From CAWBBA01 sp963729795 (GTDB taxonomy: Bacteria; Desulfobacterota; Desulfomonilia; Desulfomonilales; Desulfomonilaceae), in NCBI GenBank assembly GCA_963729795.1, contig CAVSPC010000046.1, positions 115,909 to 179,908 of the forward strand: 64,000 nt of DNA, in the 5' to 3' direction. The position numbers and the translations under genes are program-made. Shown here piece after piece: positions 28,901 through 38,222 of this stretch. Each line of letters opens with the position of its first letter. Position 1 is the first letter of the stretch. The notes under the pieces are model-generated. The model was not told the DNA's origin. It saw only the letters and a program-made list of their open reading frames with translations, and searched no databases.

Positions 28901-29701
28901 GAAGGATGATTCCACCTCTTGAAAGTAGTCTCTGACCACAACCCCCTTTTGTGTCTCGACAACTTTGCCTCCAACGCCGGATCCGACGGGCAGCCTGACA
29001 CTCTTGAATGCCTCGTTGGTGATGCCGGACAGGGTGTGCATATATACTTCACCTGCCGTCGCGTCACGCAAGGCAATGTACGATGCGTCGAATCCAAGCA
29101 GCTTCCGGCTCTGTTCGACAACTATAGACAGGTTCTCATCAAGGTTATTGTCGGCTGTCATGGCAACCGCCAGGTCATAAAGCGCCCGAAATTTGTATAC
29201 CTCCTTCTCCAGGTTCGCTTCTGACCTTATACGCCGTGTTATGTCCAGTACTGTCCCCCAACATGCCGGACCGCCTTCGTAATCCATGGAGGAACCGTAC
29301 ACCTCTACATATACGATCTCACCATCCTTCTTTATTCCCCTGAATTCGTAACGTGTGAATTTCTCCTGCCTGGAAATTCGCAGTCTGATATTCTCTTGAA
29401 CTCCGGGCCAGTCTTCCGGCAGGACGAGGACTTCGGCGGGAATATTATCCACTAGTTCGTCAACCGTATATCCGAATATTTCCGCGGCCTTGGCATTAGC
29501 ATATTTGAGATAGCCATCCTTAATTATGCAAACTCCGGCCACGAAATTTTCCGCGAAGTCTCTAATCCGAGCCTCGGATTGGCCGGAAGGGTCCAAAGCA
29601 CCTTCATGTCGGCTCTTGCAGCTTTCCAATTCTGCAACCTGTTGGCGCAGTTGCCTGACTTCAGCCTTAAGTTGATCTACGGTCTCCGACCGAGCTGTCA
29701 T
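25987..29701 (-). pseudogene. Large multi-PAS/GAF sensor histidine kinase, split by a frameshift
   Basis: From ATG 29701: a coiled-coil start, a PAS domain, a GAF domain (about residues 170-335), two PAS domains, then a one-base frameshift near 27998-28012 inside a further PAS. The other frame continues with that PAS, three or more PAS domains, a HisKA box (G-G-I-A-H-D-F-N-N-L-L), an N box (N-L-A-V-N-A-R-D-A-M), a G1 box (D-T-G-H-G-M) and F/G2 boxes (F-E-P-F-Y-T-T-K, G-T-G-L-G-L-S). Together about 1238 codons. The second half has no convincing start of its own (TTG 28056 only). Removal of one base restores a single soluble kinase with no transmembrane segment. Cognate regulator unknown. Confidence 0.85.
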
Positions 29702-29751
29702 CTAGAGTACTCCCGACGCTGTTCTTTGTTGTCCCAGTGCACTTCTGCTAC

Positions 29752-30918
29752 CTAATATTCGTAAGGAAGGAACAGTTTCCTATGTTCGTCCAGCGCGAAT
29801 CGGTCCGTCATCCCGGCAATGTAGTCGCAGACTATCCGTTCAGGGGGGTCCTGGTTGTTCAATATTTTTCGATGAACGCCGGGGGGAAGCTGGGATGGCC
29901 TACGGACGTATTCGTGGAACAAGTCTCGGAGCAGGCGATCAGCTTTATATTGCATCCGAAGGATTTTGTGATGAGTGTAAAAGTTTGAATGGAGGAAGCG
30001 ATTGAGTTGCTCCTTCCATCGTTGCATGCGCGGGGAAAACGCTACTACAAGGGTGTCCGACTGGGTTATCTCTTCAGGGCTGCTGAAATTGCCGCCTGAT
30101 AGTCTCTCCTCGGTTCCCTCGAGAAGGTCTCGTATGAACGTGTCTATCAACACGCGGATACACTGGTACAGGAAGGTATCCCGATCCAGCATCGGATGTC
30201 GGTCTCGAATGATTCTGGTGACTTCATTCCATAGATCCAGATCGCCAAGCTCGGCCTCATCGAAATATCCCGATCGGAGCCCGTCTTCTATGTCATGACA
30301 GTTATAGGCTATTTCATCCGCCAGATTAACAATCTGGGCTTCCAGGGTCGGTTGGGGTTCCGTCATAAACTCGCTGATAACGTGCTCCGGTGCTTGGTCG
30401 TAAATTGTGGAGTGCCGGATAATGCCCGCGCGTGTCTCATAAGTTAGATTGAGACCGGGGAAATCGGGATAGCGTGCTTCGAGGACATCCACCACCCTTA
30501 AAGACTGGCTGTTGTGTTCGAACCCCCCGTTGTCGGCCATCAATTCTTGTAAAGAATGCTCCCCGGCATGCCCGAAAGGAGTGTGACCCAGATCGTGGGC
30601 CAAAGCCACCGCATGAGTCATATCCTCGTTGGCACCGAGATACTGGGCCATGCTTCGGGCAATCTGCCCCACTTCTAATGTGTGTGTCAGCCTGGTTCGG
30701 TAATGGTCTCCTTCGTAGTAAGCGAAGACCTGGGTTTTGTATTCAAGCCTGCGAAAAGCCTTTGAATGGATTATCCGGTCTCTGTCTCTCTGAAAAGAGG
30801 TCCTAAAGGGGCATTCCTGCTCCTCATAGACTCGGCCGCGACTGTTCTCCGAAAGGAGAGCGTACGGGGCGAGGAATGACCGTTCTCTCTGTTCTTGAAC
30901 TGGACGTTGTATAATCAC
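29752..30918 (-). CDS. dgt: Deoxyguanosinetriphosphate triphosphohydrolase-like HD protein
   Basis: A 388-residue HD-domain dNTP triphosphohydrolase hydrolysing dGTP to deoxyguanosine and triphosphate. Metal ligands are visible as H79 (R-L-T-H-T-L-E-V), H108-D109 (A-L-A-H-D-L-G-H) and a later Asp in A-D-E-I-A-Y-N-C-H-D. The N-terminal R-T-S-F-Q-R-D-R-D-R-I-I-H-S-K-A-F-R-R-L is typical. GTG start at 30918. Length fits the short Dgt-like subfamily. Confidence 0.92.
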   Translation of the reverse strand: MIIQRPVQEQRERSFLAPYALLSENSRGRVYEEQECPFRTSFQRDRDRIIHSKAFRRLEYKTQVFAYYEGDHYRTRLTHTLEVGQIARSMAQYLGANEDMTHAVALAHDLGHTPFGHAGEHSLQELMADNGGFEHNSQSLRVVDVLEARYPDFPGLNLTYETRAGIIRHSTIYDQAPEHVISEFMTEPQPTLEAQIVNLADEIAYNCHDIEDGLRSGYFDEAELGDLDLWNEVTRIIRDRHPMLDRDTFLYQCIRVLIDTFIRDLLEGTEERLSGGNFSSPEEITQSDTLVVAFSPRMQRWKEQLNRFLHSNFYTHHKILRMQYKADRLLRDLFHEYVRRPSQLPPGVHRKILNNQDPPERIVCDYIAGMTDRFALDEHRKLFLPYEY

Positions 30919-31005
30919 GCTGTGTTATCCTGTGGTATATAGAGTGGCCGGTCGTTTAGTCGTGAAAACTCAGGTCAGGATAAATGTGCTCTCGCCAGGC
31001 GTTTC

Positions 31006-31422
31006 TCAGTTGGCTGCTCCGTGCAGAATTATATTCACTAATAGCGCGAATACACCCACCACTCCCAGCGACACTAGTACCCAGACCAGAACGCTGAAGC
31101 CCGCTCCTCCGGACAGTCGTTCCACCGCAGGCGCCTCTCGCTCCGAAGGAAAACGGAAGCTCTCGAAAGCATCCGATGGTAGGGTGTGTTCGGAAACGTC
31201 AGCCGAAGTGGTCTGTAGAGCGCTGGAGGTTCTTTCCTGAATGCTACGGATATCCGTCCGGGCCGCAGGAACGGATGCCCGAATTTGCTCGACTGGAATT
31301 TGATCTTGAATGAACCCAATTCCTTCGCAATGAGGACATTTTATTTTGGCCTTTTGGCCCTGGGGAATACGGCTCTCATCTACTCTCATTTTTCCGCCGC
31401 AATGAGAACAGTTGACAATCAT
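31006..31422 (-). CDS. Zinc-ribbon protein with C-terminal membrane anchor
   Basis: A 138-residue protein beginning with the MJ0042-type zinc ribbon: N-C-S-H-C-G-G and K-C-P-H-C-E-G within the first 37 residues. A low-complexity linker follows, then one C-terminal transmembrane helix (residues 112-134, V-L-V-W-V-L-V-S-L). This layout is common in deltaproteobacteria among zinc-finger/thioredoxin-like putative proteins. Role unknown. Confidence 0.75.
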   Translation of the reverse strand: MIVNCSHCGGKMRVDESRIPQGQKAKIKCPHCEGIGFIQDQIPVEQIRASVPAARTDIRSIQERTSSALQTTSADVSEHTLPSDAFESFRFPSEREAPAVERLSGGAGFSVLVWVLVSLGVVGVFALLVNIILHGAAN

Positions 31423-31877
31423 GGCTGTTGGTACCTTTCAAACTGAGTATGTTCTTGTTGCGCCATCCGAACCTGTGTCAAGACTATCTTCGTGCCCAGT
31501 CTGCATAGGATGCTAAGCCTGTCAACAGCGAGGGTCCCGCATCCGCCGCGTCTAGTCGATCCGACAACCTCTCGGCAGAGTTTTCTGCAATGGATGCGTT
31601 TTCCCGCCGCCGGCAAGATTATTCTATCTTAGCAGAACCACCTATCTATCGTAATAGTTCACAGTGAAGAACGCAGATATTTCTGTATTCTCCACACGGC
31701 CATGCGAATGGGCGAGACCAATTCGGGCCTGTGACAATGGGGCAAATACCGGCCTAACAGTACGGCCGCAACTGGCTTGGAGCTGAACAGGCTATCCTTT
31801 TTTCTCCCCACCCGTGACGCACTCCGCGGCGTTCCGATGCATACCGCGGGACTGATTGGACACTGAGCAGTTGCCTT
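31423..31877. other. Intergenic stretch without a recognised gene
   Basis: About 455 bases. A 65-codon open frame at 31419-31616 (minus) lacks a ribosome-binding site and protein-like composition and was not accepted. No RNA gene recognised. Confidence 0.4.
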
Positions 31878-32678
31878 CTACCATCTCTCCATCGTCTTCG
31901 CGCCACCAAGCCGATTTTCCGTCGCGCTCAGATCGAGAAAGAGAAGTGTTCCCCCGACCACGGCCGCGGGTATGAACAGCAGATTCAAAACGGGAACAGC
32001 GGCCATTAAGACGTTGCCTAATCCGAATCCCATGATCGACCAGAATCGACGACGGAAGAAAGCCCGCTTCTCTTTCCAGGTGAATCTTCGCCGGTCCATG
32101 GGGTATCCAAGATATTCGTGAGCAAACATGTAAGCAGATAAGAGGGCCCCAGCAACCGCATATAAGACTCCGCCAATCCCCGGGATCAAAAGCAAAAACA
32201 AAGCAGCAATTAAAAGGGTTAGATAGATGACTAGCACCTTAAATAAATGACCAATCGATCGGGCCGAATCCTTCAGGAGCTGTACAACTGAAAAGGGCGT
32301 TTCATGGAAAGTCCCGCTTACCAACTCTTCCGTTTTCTTAGAGACAAGATCGTTGAACGGCCAAGCCAGAGCTGAAGCGATCCGAGTGAGCACAAAGAAA
32401 AAGACCACCGATAGCAGGGCGATACCACCGATCAGCAGCAAAAAATATAGAGCCTGCTGGTACCAGGCACCGAGAGCGTAAGTATACAGGATACCAGATA
32501 AGAAGTGATATAGGAGCCAGTAAGAGACGCCGAGGATCGAGACGCCAATAGCCGTGGGGGCCGCGGCGTATTTCCAAAGGACCTTATGGGTCCAGAGGAA
32601 AAACGCCCCTCTGATCACGTACACAGGCGCCAGCCGAGGCCCACCCGATAATCCGGCATTCACTGATTTGCCTGGCAT
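31878..32678 (-). CDS. EI24/CysZ-family integral membrane protein
   Basis: A 266-residue protein with about five or six transmembrane helices and the EI24/CysZ layout: soluble start (G-P-R-L-A-P-V-Y-V-I-R-G-A), long paired hydrophobic segments, a charged loop with W-P-F-N-D-L-V-S, and the downstream Y-L-G-Y-P-M-D-R-R segment. CysZ members transport sulfate; no cysteine-biosynthesis genes are nearby, so the substrate is not assigned. Confidence 0.8.
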   Translation of the reverse strand: MPGKSVNAGLSGGPRLAPVYVIRGAFFLWTHKVLWKYAAAPTAIGVSILGVSYWLLYHFLSGILYTYALGAWYQQALYFLLLIGGIALLSVVFFFVLTRIASALAWPFNDLVSKKTEELVSGTFHETPFSVVQLLKDSARSIGHLFKVLVIYLTLLIAALFLLLIPGIGGVLYAVAGALLSAYMFAHEYLGYPMDRRRFTWKEKRAFFRRRFWSIMGFGLGNVLMAAVPVLNLLFIPAAVVGGTLLFLDLSATENRLGGAKTMERW

Positions 32679-33073
32679 GAATCCTGGAGTATCCAGCCGA
32701 CGAAGGTCGCACCCTCGTACTTTGGGGCGGCAAGCCTAAGCAGGGCTGGCCGTGCCCTCCAATTCTTAGATTCGACGGCGATAGACCACACTACAGTTGA
32801 CTTTCGAGGCTTCGCACTCCACACGGCCCGCGGCCAATGCCCGCGTAAGGTCTAGGAGGCTGTCGCGCAACCTCACTCGTCGGCACCATCGAGCTACGCT
32901 GAGGTTCCACTCATTGTTCCGTTACCTCTCCCCAGCTCCTATGAGTCTGACATACTAAGTTTTTTTCCGTGGCAGCCTATGAAAGATCCCGATAATTTAG
33001 TCGCCATCGTGCCACGAATTCGGGAAGGTATTGCGCTACGCAACAACCTCCTGCAACTCGCGACCGACGCGGT
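32679..33073. other. Intergenic stretch without a recognised gene
   Basis: Nearly 400 bases between the EI24-like gene and the SelW-like gene. No protein-like reading frame on either strand; no tRNA or strong hairpin recognised. Confidence 0.4.
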
Positions 33074-33301
33074 TCAAGTAGATTTCTTTATCAGCCCCAG
33101 GACCTCCCCCTCATTCGGGAAGCGGCCGAGATTCTTTTTCGAGAAAACGAGATTTCCGCCGTACTCGACTTCAAACACGCCCCCTCCGGATTTAATCAGT
33201 TTCGGCTCAATGCGCAATTCTCTCTTCAATTCCTCCGCCAGACCGGCGGCCCTTGGTTTGTAATTTCACTGTCCGCAGTAAGTGATCTTGCATTCATCCA
33301 T
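33074..33301 (-). CDS. SelW-like (SelT/SelW/SelH, Rdx family) selenoprotein with in-frame UGA
   Basis: Reading from ATG 33301, an in-frame TGA at 33266-33268 is codon 12, and translation continues in the same frame to a TGA stop at 33074-33076, giving 75 residues. The motif is Y-C-G-Q-U-N-Y-K-P-R-A-A, a C-x-x-U redox site in the position of the thioredoxin-like C-x-x-C/U of SelW-like proteins. Downstream are G-G-G-V-F-E-V and L-V-F-S-K-K, both typical of the family. AAGGAGG lies about 12 bases before ATG. A GC hairpin follows the UGA at 33235-33249. A standard gene caller would miss it. Selenocysteine reading is an inference from the frame continuity, motif and hairpin. Confidence 0.87.
33235..33249 (-). 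promoter_or_regulatory. Candidate bacterial SECIS hairpin of the SelW-like gene
   Basis: On the minus strand, CCGCC-GGTCT-GGCGG: a perfect 5-bp stem with a G-starting five-base loop. The stem begins 17 bases after the UGA, in the range reported for bacterial SECIS elements, which lie inside the coding region directly after the Sec codon. Confidence 0.6.
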
Positions 33302-33649
33302 GTTGTTCGAAGACCTCCTTGCACACGAATCTGTTTATCACCCGGGTGAAATTATAGTCGGACCGGTTTCCGGTTACAAGACCAAGGAGGGTTGCCACTA
33401 AGTTCTCCATTTCCTGAAGCACGGTGCCAATTGCACGGTAGCGCCGGCCTCCGCGCCGGCGTTCTTGCAGCGACCGGCGCGGAGGCCGGTCCTACCGGAA
33501 TGGGGTTCCGACCACGGGATCCCGATAGGACGGCCTGTGTCCACCATCCCGTTTTGGCGGGATCGGGCTCGGCCCACCTACCCGAATCTAAGTTCTCTGA
33601 TCCCAGACTCGGTCTTGTTTTCTGTAACCATTCTTGAGGCCGAACCACT
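33302..33649. other. Intergenic region holding a GC-rich palindrome
   Basis: About 350 bases between the selW-like start and the transglutaminase-like gene, containing the repeat at 33437-33496. The selW-like promoter should lie at the left of this stretch; no clear boxes seen. Confidence 0.4.
33437..33496. repeat. GC-rich palindromic intergenic repeat
   Basis: GGTAG-CGCCGGCCTCCGCGCC on the left pairs with GGCGCGGAGGCCGGT-CCTACC on the right around a central loop TTCTTGCAGCGA. It resembles REP-type extragenic palindromes. Other repeat families of similar style occur at 7.4, 9.7, 35.4, 36.6 and 56.6 kb. Confidence 0.6.
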
Positions 33650-35176
33650 TTACTCGTACTTCAAGACTTCCAGCTTCACTTTGCCCACCATTTTGAGCAG
33701 GGCACGCGAGTCGTCGGCCGAGGCCCCGGAGGATATTTTGATATGAGTGGCATCTGCGGGGATTTGCTTCAAGGTCGGGTCCACGGCCACCCAGCCGTTG
33801 AGGTAGGATTCGCACCACGCATGGTACAGGAAACCACCTTGATTGGAGTACACTATACCTGTGACGACCCGGGTCGGGATGCCTTGAGATCTGGCCAGGG
33901 CAGTGTAGAGGGATGCGTGCGATTGGCATTCGCCCTCTTTTCTGTGTAATACCGACAGAGCTGAAAAGTTGTCCGTCATCTTGCTCTTGATGTTTTCAGC
34001 GGTCCAACGGGTCAACTTGAGCACTTTTTCCAGGGGGGAATCATCAGGCGAAACAATTTTCTTGGCTTGATCGACGATTTCCTTGTTATTAGACTGTATC
34101 GATATGGTGGGAGCCAGGTACGCGTCGGAAACTGCTTGAGCGCGATCATGTGCCGGAGCCTTTAGGCCCAAGGGATCCTCGACACGGACCGCGACATCGA
34201 ATGAGCCTTTCGGTGCGTTGTCTGTAGGAACGGTAATCTTTTGTCGACGATCTTCAGGAATGACGGATTGCTCAACCCCTTGCAATCTCGCCTTCAGAAA
34301 GTGCAGCTTTTCCGGATGGGGAAGTGGCTTTGGAATTCGGATCAGGCTGACGTCGAGGACAAGGTCCTTCCCTTGAGCTTTATCTTTAACGAACTTTTCG
34401 GCTGTGTTTTCGTCTTCGAGCATCGTGATCAAAGATCCTTGCAGGGCCTTTTCGATCACCGTCAGCCCCTTCTTATCCAACCACGAGTCCACCACAGACT
34501 GCCCACAAGTGTTCTTCACCTTCCAGATAGCCCCATGAGGCCCCGCAGGGCCTTTGACTGTGGACATTTGTTGATCCACTTTTTGCATCCCCAGTTTCTC
34601 TGCGTTGAAGACGTCGAAAATGTAGGATTGATTATTTTTGAGTCCGCGTAACGCAGGCATCAAAGAAATCGCGCTTGAAGGATATATTTTTTCATTTAAG
34701 GGATATTGGCGGCTCTCCTTTTCTCCCTCGACGGTTATATCCACGAGGAATTGTTTCCCCTCCGACTTACCAGTCATGGTCATATCTTTACCATTCATGC
34801 GGACTACAGACTGGAATGAGACCAAAGTAAGGTCGGGCCGTACCACCACCCTCTCTTTCATCTTGACTTCGTTCACTTTTCTCAGTGCTTTGAGCCTCAT
34901 GAAGGAGTCTGTGTTTATGCTGAAATTGTTGCTTGCAGGTTCGATTTTGAAGTGGCTGTATCCGACCTTGTCATTCTGAAAGTACATCCCGTACCAAGCC
35001 TCTCGGAATGGCAATTTGTCTAAGGTGACATAACCGTTAGGAGGGATTTTGGGGTCGGAAACGCTTGGCATAAAAGAATGCAGAGCGCACGAACTTTGCA
35101 TAAGAGCCAGGATGAGAACAAAGAAGCTGGCGGAATGCCTCACTTGACGTATTTTGGCAATATATCCGCCTGGCAT
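33650..35176 (-). CDS. Transglutaminase-like domain lipoprotein
   Basis: About 508 residues if started at ATG 35176 (M-P-G-G-Y; weak ribosome-binding site, start uncertain). A signal peptide ends at a lipobox Q-S-S-C near residue 29. Residues 60-330 form an unassigned beta-rich region. The C-terminal 150 residues are a transglutaminase-like papain-fold domain with the triad Cys in G-E-C-Q-S-H-A, His in Y-H-A-W-C-E and Asp in V-A-V-D-P-T. These domains act as cysteine proteases or peptide-processing enzymes; the substrate is unknown. Exported to the envelope. Confidence 0.78.
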   Translation of the reverse strand: MPGGYIAKIRQVRHSASFFVLILALMQSSCALHSFMPSVSDPKIPPNGYVTLDKLPFREAWYGMYFQNDKVGYSHFKIEPASNNFSINTDSFMRLKALRKVNEVKMKERVVVRPDLTLVSFQSVVRMNGKDMTMTGKSEGKQFLVDITVEGEKESRQYPLNEKIYPSSAISLMPALRGLKNNQSYIFDVFNAEKLGMQKVDQQMSTVKGPAGPHGAIWKVKNTCGQSVVDSWLDKKGLTVIEKALQGSLITMLEDENTAEKFVKDKAQGKDLVLDVSLIRIPKPLPHPEKLHFLKARLQGVEQSVIPEDRRQKITVPTDNAPKGSFDVAVRVEDPLGLKAPAHDRAQAVSDAYLAPTISIQSNNKEIVDQAKKIVSPDDSPLEKVLKLTRWTAENIKSKMTDNFSALSVLHRKEGECQSHASLYTALARSQGIPTRVVTGIVYSNQGGFLYHAWCESYLNGWVAVDPTLKQIPADATHIKISSGASADDSRALLKMVGKVKLEVLKYE

Positions 35177-35436
35177 TACGGACAGAATCCCGCTTTCTCC
35201 CTTCTCTACGAGTGGGGGGCTGAGGAACCTTGCAACGAAATCATCGCAAGTCCTGATCTTGCCACGAAACGAGAAATGCATAATTCCAACAGATTATACG
35301 CGCTGGATCGATCCCGCCCACACGGGTCGAGGGACCGACAATCAATATACTCCTTGCAGAAGCCAGTTGCAATGAAGCGGCGCCTGCTTTTGCGCCCTTG
35401 CGATGACAGTCAAGTTTCTTGGCCGGGTGAATCCCG

Positions 35437-35464
35437 GTAGAGGCACGGCATGCCGTGCGCCTAC
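35437..35464. repeat. Palindromic intergenic repeat
   Basis: GTAGAGGCACGGCA at 35437-35450 is followed directly by TGCCGTGCGCCTAC at 35451-35464, a near-perfect 28-base palindrome with a TGCATG-like centre. A (C/G)AATGACAGT motif occurs on either side, suggesting a larger repeat unit. Confidence 0.55.
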
Positions 35465-35622
35465 AGTCACGCAATGACAGTAAAGTCTTTTTGCCGGATG
35501 GATAGTTCCGTTTCCATTCATTGATCACATTTTGGCAAAAGTCCTGTATTGCCTGCCACGGTTTTGTGATAAAACAGAAACATCAGTCTTCTCCGGCATG
35601 CTTTTCCAGCGGAGATAATTTC

Positions 35623-35650
35623 TTGACACCGTGACTTTATGTGATATATA
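35623..35650 (+). promoter_or_regulatory. Sigma70 promoter before the exported protein gene
   Basis: A consensus TTGACA at 35623-35628 is followed after 16 bases by TATATA at 35645-35650, about 64 bases before the chosen start at 35714. This is one of the better promoter matches in the window. Confidence 0.55.
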
Positions 35651-35713
35651 TTCACTTGTAATCATATAGCGTTATGCGTGTTTGTTTTATTGCCTCGGAG
35701 AAAGAGGTATGGC

Positions 35714-36724
35714 TTGAAGTCGAAAACCCAACTCCCATGGACTGCTCTAGCCTCGGTTCTGTTTGTGCTTATGGGGGCTCTGCTCTTTCCGACTGAATCT
35801 CCTGCGGGGGATGCATCATGGTGGGGTTCGTCTGCCTGGTGGGACTGGTCTGATTTCAGAGGGGCCATCGGAAGTAGAGTCTTTCTAGCCAGGTTAGCTG
35901 CCGCCAGCATTACCATCGGAGGGAAGAACTTCGACCTGAAAAACGCGGACTACGGGTTCGACGATGAACCCGAGCCGTTTAAAGAGTTCTGGGCAGAACT
36001 TTACATCGACCGGCTGGGACTCCGCTTCAATGTTGCGGACTACGCATGGCGGGGGACGCCTGCCGGTAGCATAGGAACTCCAAACGGACCACTGGTGGCT
36101 GAATTGAGATTCGGCATGTCAAGTCTTGGAGTGGACCTTGACCTTGTCCGCTTTCCGTTTCTAAGACTCGGAATCGATTATGATTATCAGGTCAACGCGG
36201 TGAAGTTCCTGGACTTGACTGGGGCTCTTTATACATCAGACACCCCGATGACGTTGGGAGTCCATGGCAGGGCGATTCCGTTTCGGTTCCGCGAGATCCC
36301 GTTCACGGTCCAGGCGCGTTTTCACTTTCCCATGCCTTTCTTGAACAGACAAGCTGAAGCCAAAGTCACCGATTGGGAAATATCGGGGGGCCTGCGCCCC
36401 GCGATCTGGGAGACCAGCCTGTACGGGCACGCAACATTCTCTTTCGACATTGAGGCCGGATACCGCTCAGTGAACCTCGATTCAAATCTGGAAACAATGG
36501 TAACCCAACCCCAGCCGTACACAGATCGAGTACGGCAATCCTACCAGTGGGCATGCCCCGGTGCCGCCGCCTTCTATGAGCCTGAAGGCCCGTTGGAACG
36601 GGGCGTTTATCCAGGTGGGACTGTTTTTCTAAGCCGGCCCGGCGATTCCCTTGGTTTCACCCTCTTCGGTCCCGTAGGATGTGCTGAGCGAAGCGAAGCG
36701 CATCTGTCCCGGAGTCGGCCGTGA
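35714..36724 (+). CDS. Exported protein, possible outer-membrane beta-barrel
   Basis: About 336 residues. Start TTG 35714 is chosen: AGAAAGAGG lies upstream and the protein then begins with a signal peptide (cleavage near P-A-G-D). The mature part is aromatic-rich with alternating hydrophobic strands (L-R-F-N-V-A-D-Y-A-W, L-R-L-G-I-D-Y-D-Y-Q), suggesting a beta-barrel, but there is no known family. The last 50 residues (from about P-E-G-P-L-E-R-G) are encoded by dispersed repeat DNA at 36582-36724, copies of which occur immediately downstream, so the natural end was probably near residue 288 and the current C-terminus is repeat-derived. Confidence 0.55.
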   Translation: MKSKTQLPWTALASVLFVLMGALLFPTESPAGDASWWGSSAWWDWSDFRGAIGSRVFLARLAAASITIGGKNFDLKNADYGFDDEPEPFKEFWAELYIDRLGLRFNVADYAWRGTPAGSIGTPNGPLVAELRFGMSSLGVDLDLVRFPFLRLGIDYDYQVNAVKFLDLTGALYTSDTPMTLGVHGRAIPFRFREIPFTVQARFHFPMPFLNRQAEAKVTDWEISGGLRPAIWETSLYGHATFSFDIEAGYRSVNLDSNLETMVTQPQPYTDRVRQSYQWACPGAAAFYEPEGPLERGVYPGGTVFLSRPGDSLGFTLFGPVGCAERSEAHLSRSRP

Positions 36725-36907
36725 GTGTCGTTTGATCGTGACGCGACCGATGCGCTTCCCCTGCGTTTGCAGGGTTCAGCACATCCTACATGCTGAAGGC
36801 CCGTTGGAACGGGACGTTTATCCAGGTGGGGTTGTTTTTCTAAGCCTCTCAGGCCAGTGGGACAGGCATCTTGCCTGTCACCAAGGCAGGCAGGATGCCT
36901 GCCCCAC
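36582..36907. repeat. Cluster of three dispersed repeat units
   Basis: A 54-base direct repeat is present twice (36582-36635 and 36793-36846, about 93% alike by eye). Between them is an inverted repeat (GTAGGATGTGCTGA at 36674 against TCAGCACATCCTAC ending 36789). After the second copy is a palindrome CAGGCATCTTGCCTGTC / GGCAGGATGCCTG (36861-36907) related to the repeat at 7437-7495. The first copy lies inside the 3' end of the upstream gene. Confidence 0.65.
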
Positions 36908-36913
36908 TATTCC

Positions 36914-38222
36914 TTAAACCGGCCCAGCTACTGCTTTGTTCCCGTCTTCTTCGGTTCCAAAGATCCTATAGCCCAAGAGATGTCGACGCAGCAGATCCAG
37001 GGCCTGCATTGCAGCGAGTGTCTTCACCCACTCGCGAACTCCCGGTAGCAGAAAAGCCTCTGCTTATAGTTGCATCTTTCGTGGCCAAACCAAGGTAGAA
37101 TGTCCCAACCGGCTTATCCGGGGTTCCTCCGTCCGGGCCCGCGATGCCTGTTGCAGAAAGACCTATGTCGGCTTTGCCTACCTTGCGGGCTCCGAGAGCC
37201 ATTTCCCTGGCGCAGCGATGTGATACGGCCCCATGATCCCTGAGAGTTTCTGCAGACACCCCGAGGATATCTAACTTCATGTCATTGGAATAGCTGACAA
37301 CAGACCCCATAAAAGTTTGGGAAGACCCCGGCACGCGAGTCAACATCTCTCCGATCATTCCCCCGGTCAAGGATTCGGCCAGAGCCAGGGTTACCCCTCG
37401 GTTCTGCATGAGCTGAAGCACAACCTCTTCCATAGACCGTCCGTCATCAGAGAGCACGTTTTCACTGAGCCGCTGCATCAGGACTTGCTGTTTTGCACCC
37501 AACCTCTGCTCGGCCTCTTGCTCGGTTAGGGCACAGACATCCATTCTGAGCCTTATGATAGGAAACCTCGGCAAAAAGGCTAGATGATAATCGTCTTCAT
37601 CGCGGGAGACGTCGGCAAGAATCTCCCCGAGCTTGGACTCGGTCATTCCATATACATGTAGGGTACGATTTCGGAACACCCGGCCCGAAGAACCGAGACG
37701 CTCCAATATAGCTGGAATCCCTTTCAAACGAAGCATGTTGATCAATTCCCGCGGGACTCCGGGGAAGAATAATGCAAAGCGCCCCCCCCGTTCGATGATG
37801 AACCCCGGTGCGGTACCGTAGTCGTTAGGGATGGGGACAGCTCCCTCGGGGAAAAGGGCCTGCTTCGCATTGCTCGCGGCCATAGGACGACCCCAGCGAC
37901 GAAAACGATCCTCGATGCGCGCCAATTGTTCGGGATCGGATTTGAGGGGAACTCCCAGGAAATCCGCAACCGCTGAAGCTGTTTTGTCGTCTTCAGTGGG
38001 CCCAAGGCCGCCGGATACGACTGTGACCGCCGCCCGTTCCATAGCGTGCGCCAGTGCGTCTGCGATGAGAAGGGGATCATCGCCCACCGAGGACATCCCC
38101 TTTATGGCAATGCCGACGGCACGCAGCTCACGAGAGATTGTTTCCCGATTGGTGTCTGTAATGACACCGTTGATGATCTCGTTTCCGATGGTTAAGATCC
38201 AGGCATCGAGGATATCGTCCAT
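36914..38222 (-). pseudogene. cinA: CinA-family nicotinamide-nucleotide amidohydrolase, 3'-terminal frameshift
   Basis: Competence/damage-inducible CinA: an N-terminal MoaB/MogA-like domain (W-I-L-T-I-G-N-E, V-V-S-G-G-L-G-P-T-E-D-D) and a C-terminal PncC amidase domain (A-E-S-L-T-G-G, S-A-T-G-I-A-G-P-D-G-G-T). It reads from ATG 38222 to about residue 388, then one extra T in a four-T run (37052-37055 on the plus strand) shifts the frame and ends it at 36966. Removing one base restores L-L-P-G-V-R-E-W-V-K and a helical end to 36914, giving about 435 residues. The start abuts the polA stop with no spacer, so it is co-transcribed with polA. Probably a sequencing error, otherwise an altered C-terminus. 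Confidence 0.9.

Larger units (their letters stand above)
35177..35713. other. Divergent intergenic region with repeats and a promoter
   Basis: About 540 bases between divergent genes. The palindrome at 35437-35464 lies inside it, flanked by low-complexity repeat-like DNA (TTGCGATGACAGT-like segments twice). The promoter of the downstream plus-strand gene is at its right end. Confidence 0.45.

Noticed and set aside
31419..31616. 65-codon minus-strand open frame
   Set aside because: No Shine-Dalgarno, no recognisable composition, overlaps the zinc-ribbon start.
32979..33263. 94-codon plus-strand open frame
   Set aside because: It lies antisense over the SelW-like coding region and has no ribosome-binding site or recognisable features; the minus-strand selenoprotein explains the open frame.
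35241..35528. 95-codon minus-strand open frame
   Set aside because: Lies over palindromic repeats between divergent genes, with low-complexity translation.
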